NCBI RefSeq assembly: GCF_001956215.1 | Contig: NZ_MRTQ01000010.1 | Location: 62,001 to 126,000 of the forward strand | Direction: 5' to 3' | Length of the DNA: 64,000 bases | DNA from: Paenibacillus sp. FSL R5-0490 | GTDB lineage: Bacteria > Bacillota > Bacilli > Bacillales > Cytobacillaceae | Part shown: piece by piece, positions 42,281-49,661 of the stretch | Layout: every line of letters starts with the position of its first letter | How positions within the stretch are numbered: the stretch's first letter is position 1 | Program-made: the position numbers and the translations under genes | Notes under the pieces: model-generated | Seen by the model: the letters and a program-made list of their open reading frames with translations, nothing else | Told to the model about the DNA's origin: nothing | The model's database searches: none

Positions 42281-42667
42281 TTACTCACGTCCATCATAAT
42301 CAAAAACACGTTTATCCAAGTAGACATGGAAGAACCATTCACCTGCACCTATCAAAAGAGCCGAGATAAATGCCGCCATTGCCAAGTCGTCTTTCCCTGA
42401 TGCCATTAATTCGCTTAAAAGCCAGATGACAACAAAGCTTAAACCAATGTCAGATAAGGTTGCAATGGTATTCCTTTTCGTATGCTCTGTTTCATCACCG
42501 GACATACGGAATATCATCATATCCCCAATTACATAAGCCCCTAGAGTGAGAATGAAACTAATAATAAGTGTTTCCGTAAAGCTGATATCAAAAATTCCAG
42601 TTAAAATAATTCCCAGCACAGCTGTAATCATAACAAATTTAATCAATATCGCTTTAATATGCTCCAT
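42281..42667 (-). CDS. YndM-like membrane protein (DUF2512)
   Basis: The 128-residue protein has four membrane helices with an ISFILTLGAYVIGDMMIFR segment near residue 35-53 and a SALLIGAGEWFFHVYLD segment late in the protein. These match DUF2512/YndM family members of Bacillus, which have no known function. A GAGGGAGG ribosome site precedes the ATG. It is a single gene, terminated by the 42247 hairpin. Confidence 0.82.
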   Translation of the reverse strand: MEHIKAILIKFVMITAVLGIILTGIFDISFTETLIISFILTLGAYVIGDMMIFRMSGDETEHTKRNTIATLSDIGLSFVVIWLLSELMASGKDDLAMAAFISALLIGAGEWFFHVYLDKRVFDYDGRE

Positions 42668-42756
42668 GTTGAAATCCTCCCTCTTGATTTTTGTAACTAT
42701 ACCCGAAGGAAGGGGGGATAATCATTAGATTACAAGAAAATTGGAGGTCTGGATAT

Positions 42757-42797
42757 CTGATCCTTGTCGGATAAATCAGGCAATCTGTGTGACTGAG
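42757..42797 (-). other. Decayed fragment resembling the PaaI thioesterase gene
   Basis: About 41 bases here match 43989-44030, inside the thioesterase gene, with one gap and a few substitutions. On the minus strand both read Leu-Ser-His-Thr-Asp-Cys-Leu-Ile-Tyr. No start, stop or wider similarity is seen, so this appears to be a remnant in the 222-base gap. Confidence 0.5.
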
Positions 42798-42889
42798 AGG
42801 GTCTAAAAGAGAAACAAAAGACTCACATAGAAGAGATGCAGCTATATGATTTTCTAAAGAGGAAATATGGACAGCCAATACCGCAAAGG

Positions 42890-43168
42890 TTATTTCATCA
42901 TTTTTATATTCACATACCCAAGTAAAATGACATAGCCCACCAGCAAAATGGGAAAAAGTATCTGGGCATCCGGATGGTTTATGAAACCTCCGGCTATCAG
43001 CAAAAGCCCCATTACTAAATTGTATATGCCTATAATCTTTGCCAGTTTATCTTTATCACTGACCCTTTGCTGATTGAACCCCGACAAAAGCCATGTCTGC
43101 TTTTTTACTCCGATCAAAAATGCAAGAATTAACAGGACTGCTCCGATAATAATAAAATGCTGATTCAT
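42890..43168 (-). CDS. Small membrane protein (DUF3784-like)
   Basis: This 92-residue protein has three membrane helices. A cytoplasmic GFNQQRVSDKDKLAKIIGIYN loop lies between helices 1 and 2, a recurring feature of DUF3784 proteins of Firmicutes. The biochemical role is unknown. It is the last of three same-strand genes (regulator, membrane protein, this protein), spaced 12-13 bases apart. AAGGAGGAG precedes the ATG. Confidence 0.75.
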   Translation of the reverse strand: MNQHFIIIGAVLLILAFLIGVKKQTWLLSGFNQQRVSDKDKLAKIIGIYNLVMGLLLIAGGFINHPDAQILFPILLVGYVILLGYVNIKMMK

Positions 43169-43180
43169 GAAAACTCCTCC

Positions 43181-43552
43181 TTATCTTCTTTTTATAATGA
43201 CTGGAACGATATAAAAACCTAAAAATAATGTAATGACTAAATACCAGATTAAAAGTTCAATATTAATCGATATGTTATTTAATATTTGGCTGGAGATGAT
43301 GAGATAGCTCAGGAGGAGGACAAGGGCCCCAGAGTAGACATATAGAGAGCACTGCAAAATATTGAGGTTCACCCTTTCATCGTACTCCAGTTCTTCCTTG
43401 GCCTCCTTTCTTTTAATCCTTAGCCATTTGAAGCCGCCAACGCTTATGGACAATCCGGCGACAAACCCCCATTGAATATTGTCTGTCATAAGTGTAATAG
43501 CTAGAAAAGCAAGAAAAGCTCCTAAACAGATAGTCCAGCTGTTTACATTCAT
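43181..43552 (-). CDS. Small membrane protein (DUF2178-like)
   Basis: ATG at 43552 follows AAAGGAGG; the frame extends 45 bases upstream into the preceding regulator gene and that part is not used. The 123-residue protein has four membrane helices and a basic cytoplasmic loop (KWLRIKRKEAKEELEYDERVN). The YDERV-type motif is typical of DUF2178 proteins encoded beside small XRE regulators in Firmicutes. It lies 13 bases after the regulator, so they form an operon. Confidence 0.72.
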   Translation of the reverse strand: MNVNSWTICLGAFLAFLAITLMTDNIQWGFVAGLSISVGGFKWLRIKRKEAKEELEYDERVNLNILQCSLYVYSGALVLLLSYLIISSQILNNISINIELLIWYLVITLFLGFYIVPVIIKRR

Positions 43553-43565
43553 TACATTTCCTCCT

Positions 43566-43793
43566 TTAATGGTTCTCATCAATCCAAAACAGCTCATCTA
43601 AAGGTGTTTCCAAGTGTTTGCTGATTAAGAGGCAGACACGTATGGTCGGGTTGTATTTTTGTGCTTCAATCAAATTCATCGTTTGCCGGGTTACGCCAAC
43701 AAGCTTTGCAAGTTCTCCCTGAGTTAAACGCTCTTTTTCAATGCGTACAAGCTTTACCTTGTTTTTTATAGTGAACTCTTTCAAGTGCCTCAC
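43566..43793 (-). CDS. XRE-family transcriptional regulator (YozG-like)
   Basis: A 75-residue single helix-turn-helix protein is read from GTG at 43793 after AAGGAAATGA. The helix-turn-helix is LTQGELAKLVGVTRQTMNLIEAQ, followed by YNPTIRVCLLISKHLETPLDELFW, matching the short Cro/CI-type regulators that sit before DUF2178/DUF3784 membrane genes. It probably controls its own three-gene operon (inference). Its upstream gap holds an AT-rich stretch with ATATATATT repeats where an operator could lie. Confidence 0.86.
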   Translation of the reverse strand: MRHLKEFTIKNKVKLVRIEKERLTQGELAKLVGVTRQTMNLIEAQKYNPTIRVCLLISKHLETPLDELFWIDENH

Positions 43794-43928
43794 TCATTTC
43801 CTTTTCTTACCTTTATTGTAATATATATTTGCAAAAAGTAAAATATATATTACATTTTTTTCGAAAAAAAGCCTCTGCAGGCTTAGAATCTACTTAAGCA
43901 AGATCTGATAATTCTTTTACGATATGCT

Positions 43929-44321
43929 CTATAGCGTATTCCCTATATTATTGATAGCTGCGAAAATCCCCGATGCTTTGGCAACCACCTGATCCTGATC
44001 GTTATAAATCAGGCAATCCGTGTGGCTGAGGCTTCTTCCTCTTTTCACAAGGTGAGCATCTGCAACAAGATATTCCCCTGTGGCCCCCTTTAAGAAACTG
44101 ACCTTCAAATCAGCGGTGACCACGGATTGCATCTGGTTTTCATCCGGCTCGAAAATATTCCCCATTGCTACATCCGCAAGAGTGGAAATGATCCCTCCAT
44201 GCACCAGTCCGGCGCTGTTAATAAAGAGAGGCTGGATGGGCAAAGTGACTTTCATTTTGCTTTCATTGATTCTTTCGTAATGGAATTTCAGGAATTCATC
44301 AAAAGGCTGTTTGATTAGCAT
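43929..44321 (-). CDS. PaaI-family hotdog thioesterase
   Basis: This 130-residue protein has the hotdog-fold core LVHGGIISTLADVAMGN (catalytic HGG and acidic residue), followed by TADLKVSFLKGATGEYLVADAHLVKRGRS. Members hydrolyse acyl-CoA esters, often aryl-CoA. It starts from ATG after GGAGTG, and the C-terminal FAAINNIG is the usual family end. It is a single gene; a short remnant of a similar sequence lies about 1.2 kb away at 42757. Confidence 0.88.
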   Translation of the reverse strand: MLIKQPFDEFLKFHYERINESKMKVTLPIQPLFINSAGLVHGGIISTLADVAMGNIFEPDENQMQSVVTADLKVSFLKGATGEYLVADAHLVKRGRSLSHTDCLIYNDQDQVVAKASGIFAAINNIGNTL

Positions 44322-44483
44322 TTGCTACACTCCAATTTCTTTTAGTTAAAATGGTTATTCCCGATTTTTTGTGAAATCCCTGCTAATTTGCAGAGAAGAG
44401 GCTCCAAAATTATTACATGGTTTCTTAAAATCAAAAAAAGTGATATTATTTTCAATAAATTCAAAAAAAGGCGGGGCTGGAAG

Positions 44484-45593
44484 ATGGCAAAAGTAGAGAA
44501 TATTAGTTTCGCAGAAAATTTTCCTATTTCATTTAAGGAACTGGAAGAAGAAGCAGAGAAAGTGATGGGGGCTGGCGGATTTGGCTATGTCCAATCAGGA
44601 GCCGGCGGGGAAGAAACGCTGAAAAAGAATATCGAATCCTTTGCAAAATACTCAATTGTTCCGAGAATGCTGAGGGATGTTTCATTGCCGGATATAAGTG
44701 TGAATTTATTTGGTAAAACGTATCCTTATCCAGTATTCCTTGCGCCGATTGGAATGCAGCGGCTTGAACACAGTGAGGGTGAGCTGGCATCTGCCCGGGC
44801 GGCAGCTTCGTTTGGAGTTCCTTTTATTCAGAGCACAGTATCCAGTTATTCCATTGAAGAAATTGCAAAGGCAACAGATTCGAGTCCAAAATGGTTCCAA
44901 TTATATTGGTCCAATTATGAAGAAGCCTCCTTCAGCATGGTTCGCCGTGCGGAGAAAGCAGGGTATGAGGCAATTGTGTTAACGGTTGATACGGTGATGA
45001 TGGGATGGAGGGAAGCTGATCTAAGAAACAATTTTTCCCCGTTAAAGATTGGCTATGGAAAAGCAAATTATGAAAGCGATCCAGTCTTTATGGCTTCTCT
45101 CCAGGACGGCGATGTCGTACAGGCAATCCTTGATAATATTCATCATCCAACATTAAGCTGGGAGCATATTTCCAGATTAAAAGAGAAAACCAGCCTGCCG
45201 ATTTTATTAAAGGGCATTCTCCACCCTGAAGATGCCAGGCTGGCCGTTGAAAGAGGGATAGACGGAATCATTGTCTCTAATCATGGCGGCAGACAGCTTG
45301 ATGGAGTGATTGCGGCGATTGATGCGCTTGAACCGATCGCGAAGGAAGTTAAAGGAAGGATTCCAGTATTGTTTGACAGCGGCATTCGACGAGGTTCAGA
45401 TGTGGTTAAAGCTCTGGCACTTGGAGCTGACGCCGTTTGTCTGGGACGGCCGTATGTGTACGGCTTGGCCATTGGCGGGGAGGATGGAGTTGAAAAAGTG
45501 CTTGCCAACTTTATAGAAGAAACAAAAGTGTCGCTTTCTCTGGCAGGGGTGGGGAGCTTAAAGGATATTGCTGGTCTGCAGTTAATTCGATAA
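44484..45593 (+). CDS. FMN-dependent alpha-hydroxy acid oxidase (lactate monooxygenase-like)
   Basis: The 369-residue flavoenzyme has the TIM-barrel FMN fold of lactate/glycolate oxidases. GAGGEETLKKN lies near the N-terminus, the FMN-binding ALAPIGMQR-like segment appears as VFLAPIGMQRLEH, and the catalytic region is IIVSNHGGRQLDGV with the active His. FDSGIRRGSDVVKALALGADAV is the phosphate-binding end. It oxidises L-lactate or a related 2-hydroxy acid. ATG at 44484 is chosen because the sequence upstream is AT-rich non-coding. It is divergent from the thioesterase gene. Confidence 0.88.
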   Translation: MAKVENISFAENFPISFKELEEEAEKVMGAGGFGYVQSGAGGEETLKKNIESFAKYSIVPRMLRDVSLPDISVNLFGKTYPYPVFLAPIGMQRLEHSEGELASARAAASFGVPFIQSTVSSYSIEEIAKATDSSPKWFQLYWSNYEEASFSMVRRAEKAGYEAIVLTVDTVMMGWREADLRNNFSPLKIGYGKANYESDPVFMASLQDGDVVQAILDNIHHPTLSWEHISRLKEKTSLPILLKGILHPEDARLAVERGIDGIIVSNHGGRQLDGVIAAIDALEPIAKEVKGRIPVLFDSGIRRGSDVVKALALGADAVCLGRPYVYGLAIGGEDGVEKVLANFIEETKVSLSLAGVGSLKDIAGLQLIR

Positions 45594-45618
45594 AGCATTC
45601 TAACAAAAGCTTGGCATG

Positions 45619-45660
45619 TTGACAGTTAAGACTGTGTTTATTACTATACCTATAGGGGTA
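45619..45660 (+). promoter_or_regulatory. Promoter with CsoR/CstR-like operator before the DUF302 gene
   Basis: TTGACA (45619) and TACTAT (45642) are 17 bases apart. The -10 box and start site overlap ATACCTATAGGGGTA, an imperfect palindrome of the TACC...GGGGTA type recognised by CsoR-family repressors (copper or persulfide sensing). No repressor gene is nearby. Confidence 0.6.
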
Positions 45661-45696
45661 CATGATTAATATGCCAATACTAAAGGAGATGCAGTC

Positions 45697-46080
45697 ATGT
45701 TCGATTACACAGCTGAAACCGAAAAATCAATTGAAGAAGCGATATCCTCACTGGAAGGAAGTCTGAAGGACGAAAAGTTTGGAGTTCTATGGCAGTTTAA
45801 TGTTCAGGAGAAGCTGCAGGAAAAAGGCCTGGAATATAACGAGGCATTCCATGTGTTAGAGGTTTGTAATCCGAATGAAGCACATCGCGTTTTAACACAG
45901 AATAAAATGGCCGGCTACTTCCTGCCTTGTAAAATTGTCGTTTATGAAGACAAGGGCAAAACGAAAATTGGGATGCCTAAGCCGACAAGTATGATTGAGC
46001 TAATCAATGACGAATCTGTTCAAAGCTTCGCAGCAGAAATTGAAGAGCGCTTAATCCAGTGCATCAGGAAAAGTATATAA
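45697..46080 (+). CDS. DUF302 protein
   Basis: The 127-residue soluble protein has the DUF302 pattern: EEAISSLEGSLKDEKFGVLWQFNVQEKLQEKG, then FHVLEVCNPNEAHRVL and YFLPCKIVVYEDKGKTKIGMPKP. DUF302 genes often travel with rhodanese and sulfide-handling genes under CstR, and this gene has a CsoR/CstR-like operator over its start site. A Cys lies in each of the two central motifs. Involvement in persulfide or metal response is an inference from context. AAAGGAGATG precedes the ATG. Confidence 0.85.
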   Translation: MFDYTAETEKSIEEAISSLEGSLKDEKFGVLWQFNVQEKLQEKGLEYNEAFHVLEVCNPNEAHRVLTQNKMAGYFLPCKIVVYEDKGKTKIGMPKPTSMIELINDESVQSFAAEIEERLIQCIRKSI

Positions 46081-46157
46081 GTTAAAAGTTTGATGACAGT
46101 GCCGGAATAATTTGTTAAGCTTGAAACAGCTTATCAAATTAAATATCTATGTAACTA

Positions 46158-46256
46158 CTAGGGGTGCCCCGAATGTGCGGGCTGAGAGGAAAGCGCTTAT
46201 AGCTTTCCGACTCTTATGGACCTGATCTGGTTAATGCCAGCGGAGGGAAGTAGGAT
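46158..46256 (+). promoter_or_regulatory. TPP riboswitch (thiW)
   Basis: AGGGGTGCCCCG, GGGCTGAGAGG, and GGACCTGATCTGGTTAATGC with CAGCGGAGGGAAGTAGG are the conserved thi-box elements. A terminator hairpin follows at 46288, so thiamine pyrophosphate turns thiW off. Confidence 0.96.
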
Positions 46257-46287
46257 TTGACAATCTGTCGATTCATATACTTAAACC

Positions 46288-46322
46288 AAGCCGGGTCCTT
46301 TGTGGGGATCCGGCCTTTTTGT
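46288..46322 (+). terminator. Expression-platform terminator of the thiW leader
   Basis: AAGCCGGGTCC pairs with GGATCCGGCCTT (one bulge), followed by TTTT. Confidence 0.88.
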
Positions 46323-46379
46323 ATACATACTTCTCATCCTGATAAGCAATCAGGCTGCCCTTTTAGAAAGGAGGTTTAG

Positions 46380-46868
46380 ATGAAAAGAACCCGATTGTTA
46401 ACTACTATGGCTTTATTTACGGCGATTGGGACACTGGGATCCCATTTGCTCTGGTTCCCGGCAGGTATAGCCAAAGCCTATCCGGTCCAGCATGCGGTGA
46501 ATGTATTGGCCGCGGTGACGCTTGGCCCCTTGCCTGCAGCAGGCGTCGCTTTTATGATTGCTTTGCTTCGTAATCTGCTTGGATTCGGGACGCTGCTTGC
46601 GTTTCCAGGCGGCATGATCGGTGCGTTTTTGGCTGGTGTCCTTTATTTGAAATTCGGCCGGAAAATATGGGCTGTAGTGGGAGAGGTGGTGGGCACCGGC
46701 ATAATCGGTGCATTGTTTACCGTTCCATACGCAAAGTTTCTCATGGGCAGTGCAGCTGGTGCATTCTTCTTTGTGCCGCCGTTTCTGGTCAGCAGCATTG
46801 CCGGTGCGTCGATAGGCTGGATAGTATTAGCGAAGGTTAAAGAGAAGAATTTGGTTCAGAATATGTGA
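46380..46868 (+). CDS. thiW: ThiW, substrate-binding subunit of an ECF thiazole/thiamine transporter
   Basis: This 162-residue membrane protein has five helices. It matches ThiW S components: KAYPVQHAVNVLAAVTLGPLPAAGVAFMIALLRNLLGFGTLLAFPGGMIGA spans the ligand pocket, with GMIGAFLAGVLY following. ThiW binds a thiamine precursor (probably the thiazole moiety) and uses shared EcfA/EcfT energy proteins encoded elsewhere. GAAAGGAGG lies before the ATG, and a TPP riboswitch upstream represses it. Confidence 0.95.
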   Translation: MKRTRLLTTMALFTAIGTLGSHLLWFPAGIAKAYPVQHAVNVLAAVTLGPLPAAGVAFMIALLRNLLGFGTLLAFPGGMIGAFLAGVLYLKFGRKIWAVVGEVVGTGIIGALFTVPYAKFLMGSAAGAFFFVPPFLVSSIAGASIGWIVLAKVKEKNLVQNM

Positions 46869-47029
46869 TGATTTTGGGCTGGTAAAGCTAGTTGAGTAAG
46901 CAGGTAAGCGAGTGCAGCATAGCAACCTGACTTTATGAGCATTTTCAAGAGTTATGGGCAAAATTCAAAATTTATGAGCGAAAACATCAAGTTAGACAAT
47001 CGATAAAAAATAATTAATAATGTGAGAAA

Positions 47030-47118
47030 ACTGCTAGGGGCGCTACGGCTGAGATAAGGAGCTTTTCCTTTGTCCCTTGGAACCTGATCTGGATAATGCC
47101 AGCGCAGGGAAGCAGTGA
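47030..47118 (+). promoter_or_regulatory. TPP riboswitch (tenA)
   Basis: CTAGGGGCGCTACGGCTGAGA, GGAACCTGATCTGGATAATG and CCAGCGCAGGGAAGCAGTG are the thi-box elements. This is a second, independent TPP riboswitch in the 319-base gap after thiW. Confidence 0.96.
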
Positions 47119-47146
47119 GGACCTCAATATAAATCCTCATGCTTTT
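47115..47146 (+). terminator. Expression-platform terminator of the tenA leader
   Basis: TGAGGA pairs with TCCTCA across a loop, followed by TGCTTTTT. Confidence 0.7.
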
Positions 47147-47187
47147 TCCCCGGCAGCTTCTGTATTTAATTAAGGAGGCTATTTTTT

Positions 47188-47877
47188 ATGACTTTTTCAG
47201 AGATACTGCGCAAGGAAAATGAAGATTTGTTTCAGCTGATATTTGAACATCCATTTGTCCAGGGTATCGGGAGAGGGGATGTGCCGAAAGAGGCACTGGC
47301 TCATTACATTAAAGCGGACTTTGAGTATTTGAATGCGTTCATGCATATTTATGGGATTGCCATTTCAAAGTCTGCAGAGCGTAAGGATATTGCTTATTTT
47401 AATCAGCAAATAGAATTCGTATTGAACAGCGAAGTACATCCCCACCATAATTTTTGCCAGCAGATTGGCGTGGATTACGAAGCATTGCAGGGTTATCCGC
47501 TCCCGCCAACAGCTGATCATTATGTTAAGCACATGATGTATCATGCCCACACAGGCGGCATGGGTGAAATCCTTTCTGCATTATTGCCTTGTCCATGGAC
47601 TTATTGGGAGATTGGGCTTGAGCTCATGAAGCAATATGAGCCAGATGAGAACCATCCGTTTTATCCGTGGATCTCTTTTTATGCAAATTTAAGGGTCGAA
47701 GCTGTGACCATGAATATGAGAAACCGTTTGGATGAGCTTGCTGATGCGGCATCACCGGAAGAAAGGCAGCGAATGAAGGACGCTTTCCGAAAAAGCTGCC
47801 AGCTGGAGCTTGGCTTCTGGGAGATGGCTTATACCTGCGAAGAGTGGCCGGCGGGCAGTCCGGCGGCAGTAAGATAA
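47188..47877 (+). CDS. tenA: Thiaminase II / aminopyrimidine aminohydrolase
   Basis: The 229-residue enzyme is the TenA family. It has Asp44 in YIKADFEYLNAF, catalytic Cys135 in LLPCPWTYWEIG (same position as B. subtilis TenA), and Tyr/Glu residues in LELGFWEMAYTCEEW near the end. It hydrolyses aminopyrimidines to recycle thiamine breakdown products for the pyrimidine branch. The gene has its own TPP riboswitch, separate from thiW, and stands alone without the rest of the thiazole cluster. Its ribosome site is AAGGAGGC. Confidence 0.95.
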   Translation: MTFSEILRKENEDLFQLIFEHPFVQGIGRGDVPKEALAHYIKADFEYLNAFMHIYGIAISKSAERKDIAYFNQQIEFVLNSEVHPHHNFCQQIGVDYEALQGYPLPPTADHYVKHMMYHAHTGGMGEILSALLPCPWTYWEIGLELMKQYEPDENHPFYPWISFYANLRVEAVTMNMRNRLDELADAASPEERQRMKDAFRKSCQLELGFWEMAYTCEEWPAGSPAAVR

Positions 47878-47879
47878 GA

Positions 47880-47921
47880 AAAACGCCTGCATCTGCTTTA
47901 TGGCAGCGCAGGCGTTTTTTC
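47880..47921. terminator. Bidirectional terminator
   Basis: AAAACGCCTGC pairs with GCAGGCGTTTT across a loop, with T6 on the right and A residues on the left. It ends tenA and also lies over the 3' end of the convergent DUF1287 gene. Confidence 0.88.
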
Positions 47922-48605
47922 AAAATCCCATCTGTAATGAGCGGTAATGGGAGTCTTAAAAGAAGATAGTTTTACTTCTGCTGCAAATGGTGTGGAGTTA
48001 TGTATCACGTATGGAATGCCATCCTTCGTCCGCTTGTCAGATATGATTGCCGCATGGTCGAATTTAGGGGAAAGAAAAACCACGATGTCACCCGGCTGCC
48101 ATTGCTTAAGGTTCTTAACATCTCCTGGAATCAGTTCTGTTGTTAATGACATTGCGAACCGGCTAAAAAAGATATTCTGGTTTGGCACCCTTCTGAAATC
48201 AATGTTCGGGTCAGGCTTGCCCTGGACTCTTGAATACAAGTCCGTATTCCCGGCGATATCCTGATCAATAAGATCCTTTATGATTACATCAGCTCCTTGG
48301 AATCCTCTCCATATCACGTCTGTACAGACACCTTCGCCATCGGGCGGATAGCCTCCCGCATAGTAGGCACTTTTATATGGCGTGCGCTGTTCCACTTCTT
48401 TTCTGGCTGTCTGGACCATATCAAGCGGATCAGCAATGCCGTTTTGATTTGAATCGGCCTGTGAGTAATCAGAGGGCACCTCCAGTTTCTTTGCAATTGG
48501 ATTTCCAAAATGAATGCCGATGGAATCCAGAATAATTCCGCTCCGGAAAAAAAGAATGAATAATAACATTACTCCAATTATTGATGTAAATACCTTTTTA
48601 AACAT
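47898..48605 (-). CDS. DUF1287 protein, exported
   Basis: ATG at 48605 follows AGGTGAGG; a GTG nine bases upstream overlaps that site. The 235-residue protein has an N-terminal membrane anchor (SIIGVMLLFILFFRSGIIL). A DUF1287 domain follows, with GVCTDVIWRGFQGADV near 95, HFGNPIAKKLEV before it, and WQPGDIVVFLSPKFDHAAIIS late, a Cys-His-Asp arrangement like NlpC/P60 hydrolases. It may be a wall-directed amidase or peptidase (inference from the fold). It is a single gene, convergent with tenA. Confidence 0.86.
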   Translation of the reverse strand: MFKKVFTSIIGVMLLFILFFRSGIILDSIGIHFGNPIAKKLEVPSDYSQADSNQNGIADPLDMVQTARKEVEQRTPYKSAYYAGGYPPDGEGVCTDVIWRGFQGADVIIKDLIDQDIAGNTDLYSRVQGKPDPNIDFRRVPNQNIFFSRFAMSLTTELIPGDVKNLKQWQPGDIVVFLSPKFDHAAIISDKRTKDGIPYVIHNSTPFAAEVKLSSFKTPITAHYRWDFEKTPALP

Positions 48606-48709
48606 AAAGTACACCTCACCTATTTTACTGAATAGACGGCATTATTTCCCAATAAGTTACATGAAGGTATGATAAGATTGTTATAACAATTCATAAGAGA
48701 GGGGATATA

Positions 48710-49540
48710 ATGGTTCATAAAATAGGGGTATCAGGAAGCGTCATTTTGTCAGACAGCAAGCTGTTTCATAAACTTTTTAAAAGTTATTTGCCGCATATTG
48801 AGATAGGGGAATTTCAAGATGAGGAATCCTTTCAATGCTTTATTGAATTGCTGGGCAAAACAAACAAAAGCTTTGGTCTTCATTCGCCTCTTTTCCGGGG
48901 ACAAAGCAAATACGATCTTCTGGAAAAGGTCAGTATGAATCCAGAGGAAGCCTGGATCCAGTTAGAGGCGGAAGTGGAAAGGATGTCCCGGCTTGGTGCT
49001 GAATACATATTGGTGCACTTTCCTTACTTTAAAAAGGAAACAAGTGGGAATCCGGCAGAGATCATTGAGGAGGGACTCAAGAAACTCAGTGCTCTTCAGA
49101 GAAAATATGGGATTATGATTGTGTGTGAACCTAAAGTGGGATTCAAGCAATCGCCAGCAGGAATTCAATATCTTGACCATTTTCCTGTAGAGACATGGAG
49201 GAAATACGGACTTGGCCTTTGTGTTGATATCGGGGATTATATATTAGCCGCAGGGGAGAAGGCCATAAATTATATAGAAAAATGGTCCGGGTTTGTAAGA
49301 GTTGTTCATTTACATAACATTGAATACCAGGGCGATAAATATATTTGGGTGCCTGTGCATCCATCTCATGAGAATGATGGGCATCATAAAATTAAGAAGC
49401 TGATGGATTTTTTAGCAACGGAATGTGAGGGTGTATTTTTTGTCATGGAGTACACACCACACACAAACCCTTCGGAAAAAATGGCAGAAGAAGGAGTTGA
49501 ATGGGCAATAGAAGTCATTGAGGCCGGGTCTGTCAGGTAG
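48710..49540 (+). CDS. Sugar-phosphate isomerase/epimerase-like TIM barrel (AP endonuclease 2 superfamily)
   Basis: This 276-residue protein has the xylose isomerase-like TIM barrel layout. GLHSPLFRGQ, GAEYILVHFPYF, MIVCEPKVGF, LGLCVDIGDY, VVHLHNI and FFVMEYTPH each end a strand with His, Glu or Asp suited to binding a divalent metal. The group includes sugar epimerases and endonuclease IV, and the N-terminal region differs from classic Nfo. The substrate is unknown. GAGGGG precedes the ATG, and it is a single gene. Confidence 0.82.
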   Translation: MVHKIGVSGSVILSDSKLFHKLFKSYLPHIEIGEFQDEESFQCFIELLGKTNKSFGLHSPLFRGQSKYDLLEKVSMNPEEAWIQLEAEVERMSRLGAEYILVHFPYFKKETSGNPAEIIEEGLKKLSALQRKYGIMIVCEPKVGFKQSPAGIQYLDHFPVETWRKYGLGLCVDIGDYILAAGEKAINYIEKWSGFVRVVHLHNIEYQGDKYIWVPVHPSHENDGHHKIKKLMDFLATECEGVFFVMEYTPHTNPSEKMAEEGVEWAIEVIEAGSVR

Positions 49541-49661
49541 GGGAGCAGGCCTCCCCACATTCCTTCTGCGCAACTTTATATAGGGAGTATGGGAAATGCC
49601 TTGTTTGTATGCTGTATATATGTGAAATTAATCACAATATAAAGGGAGGGAATTTATATCA

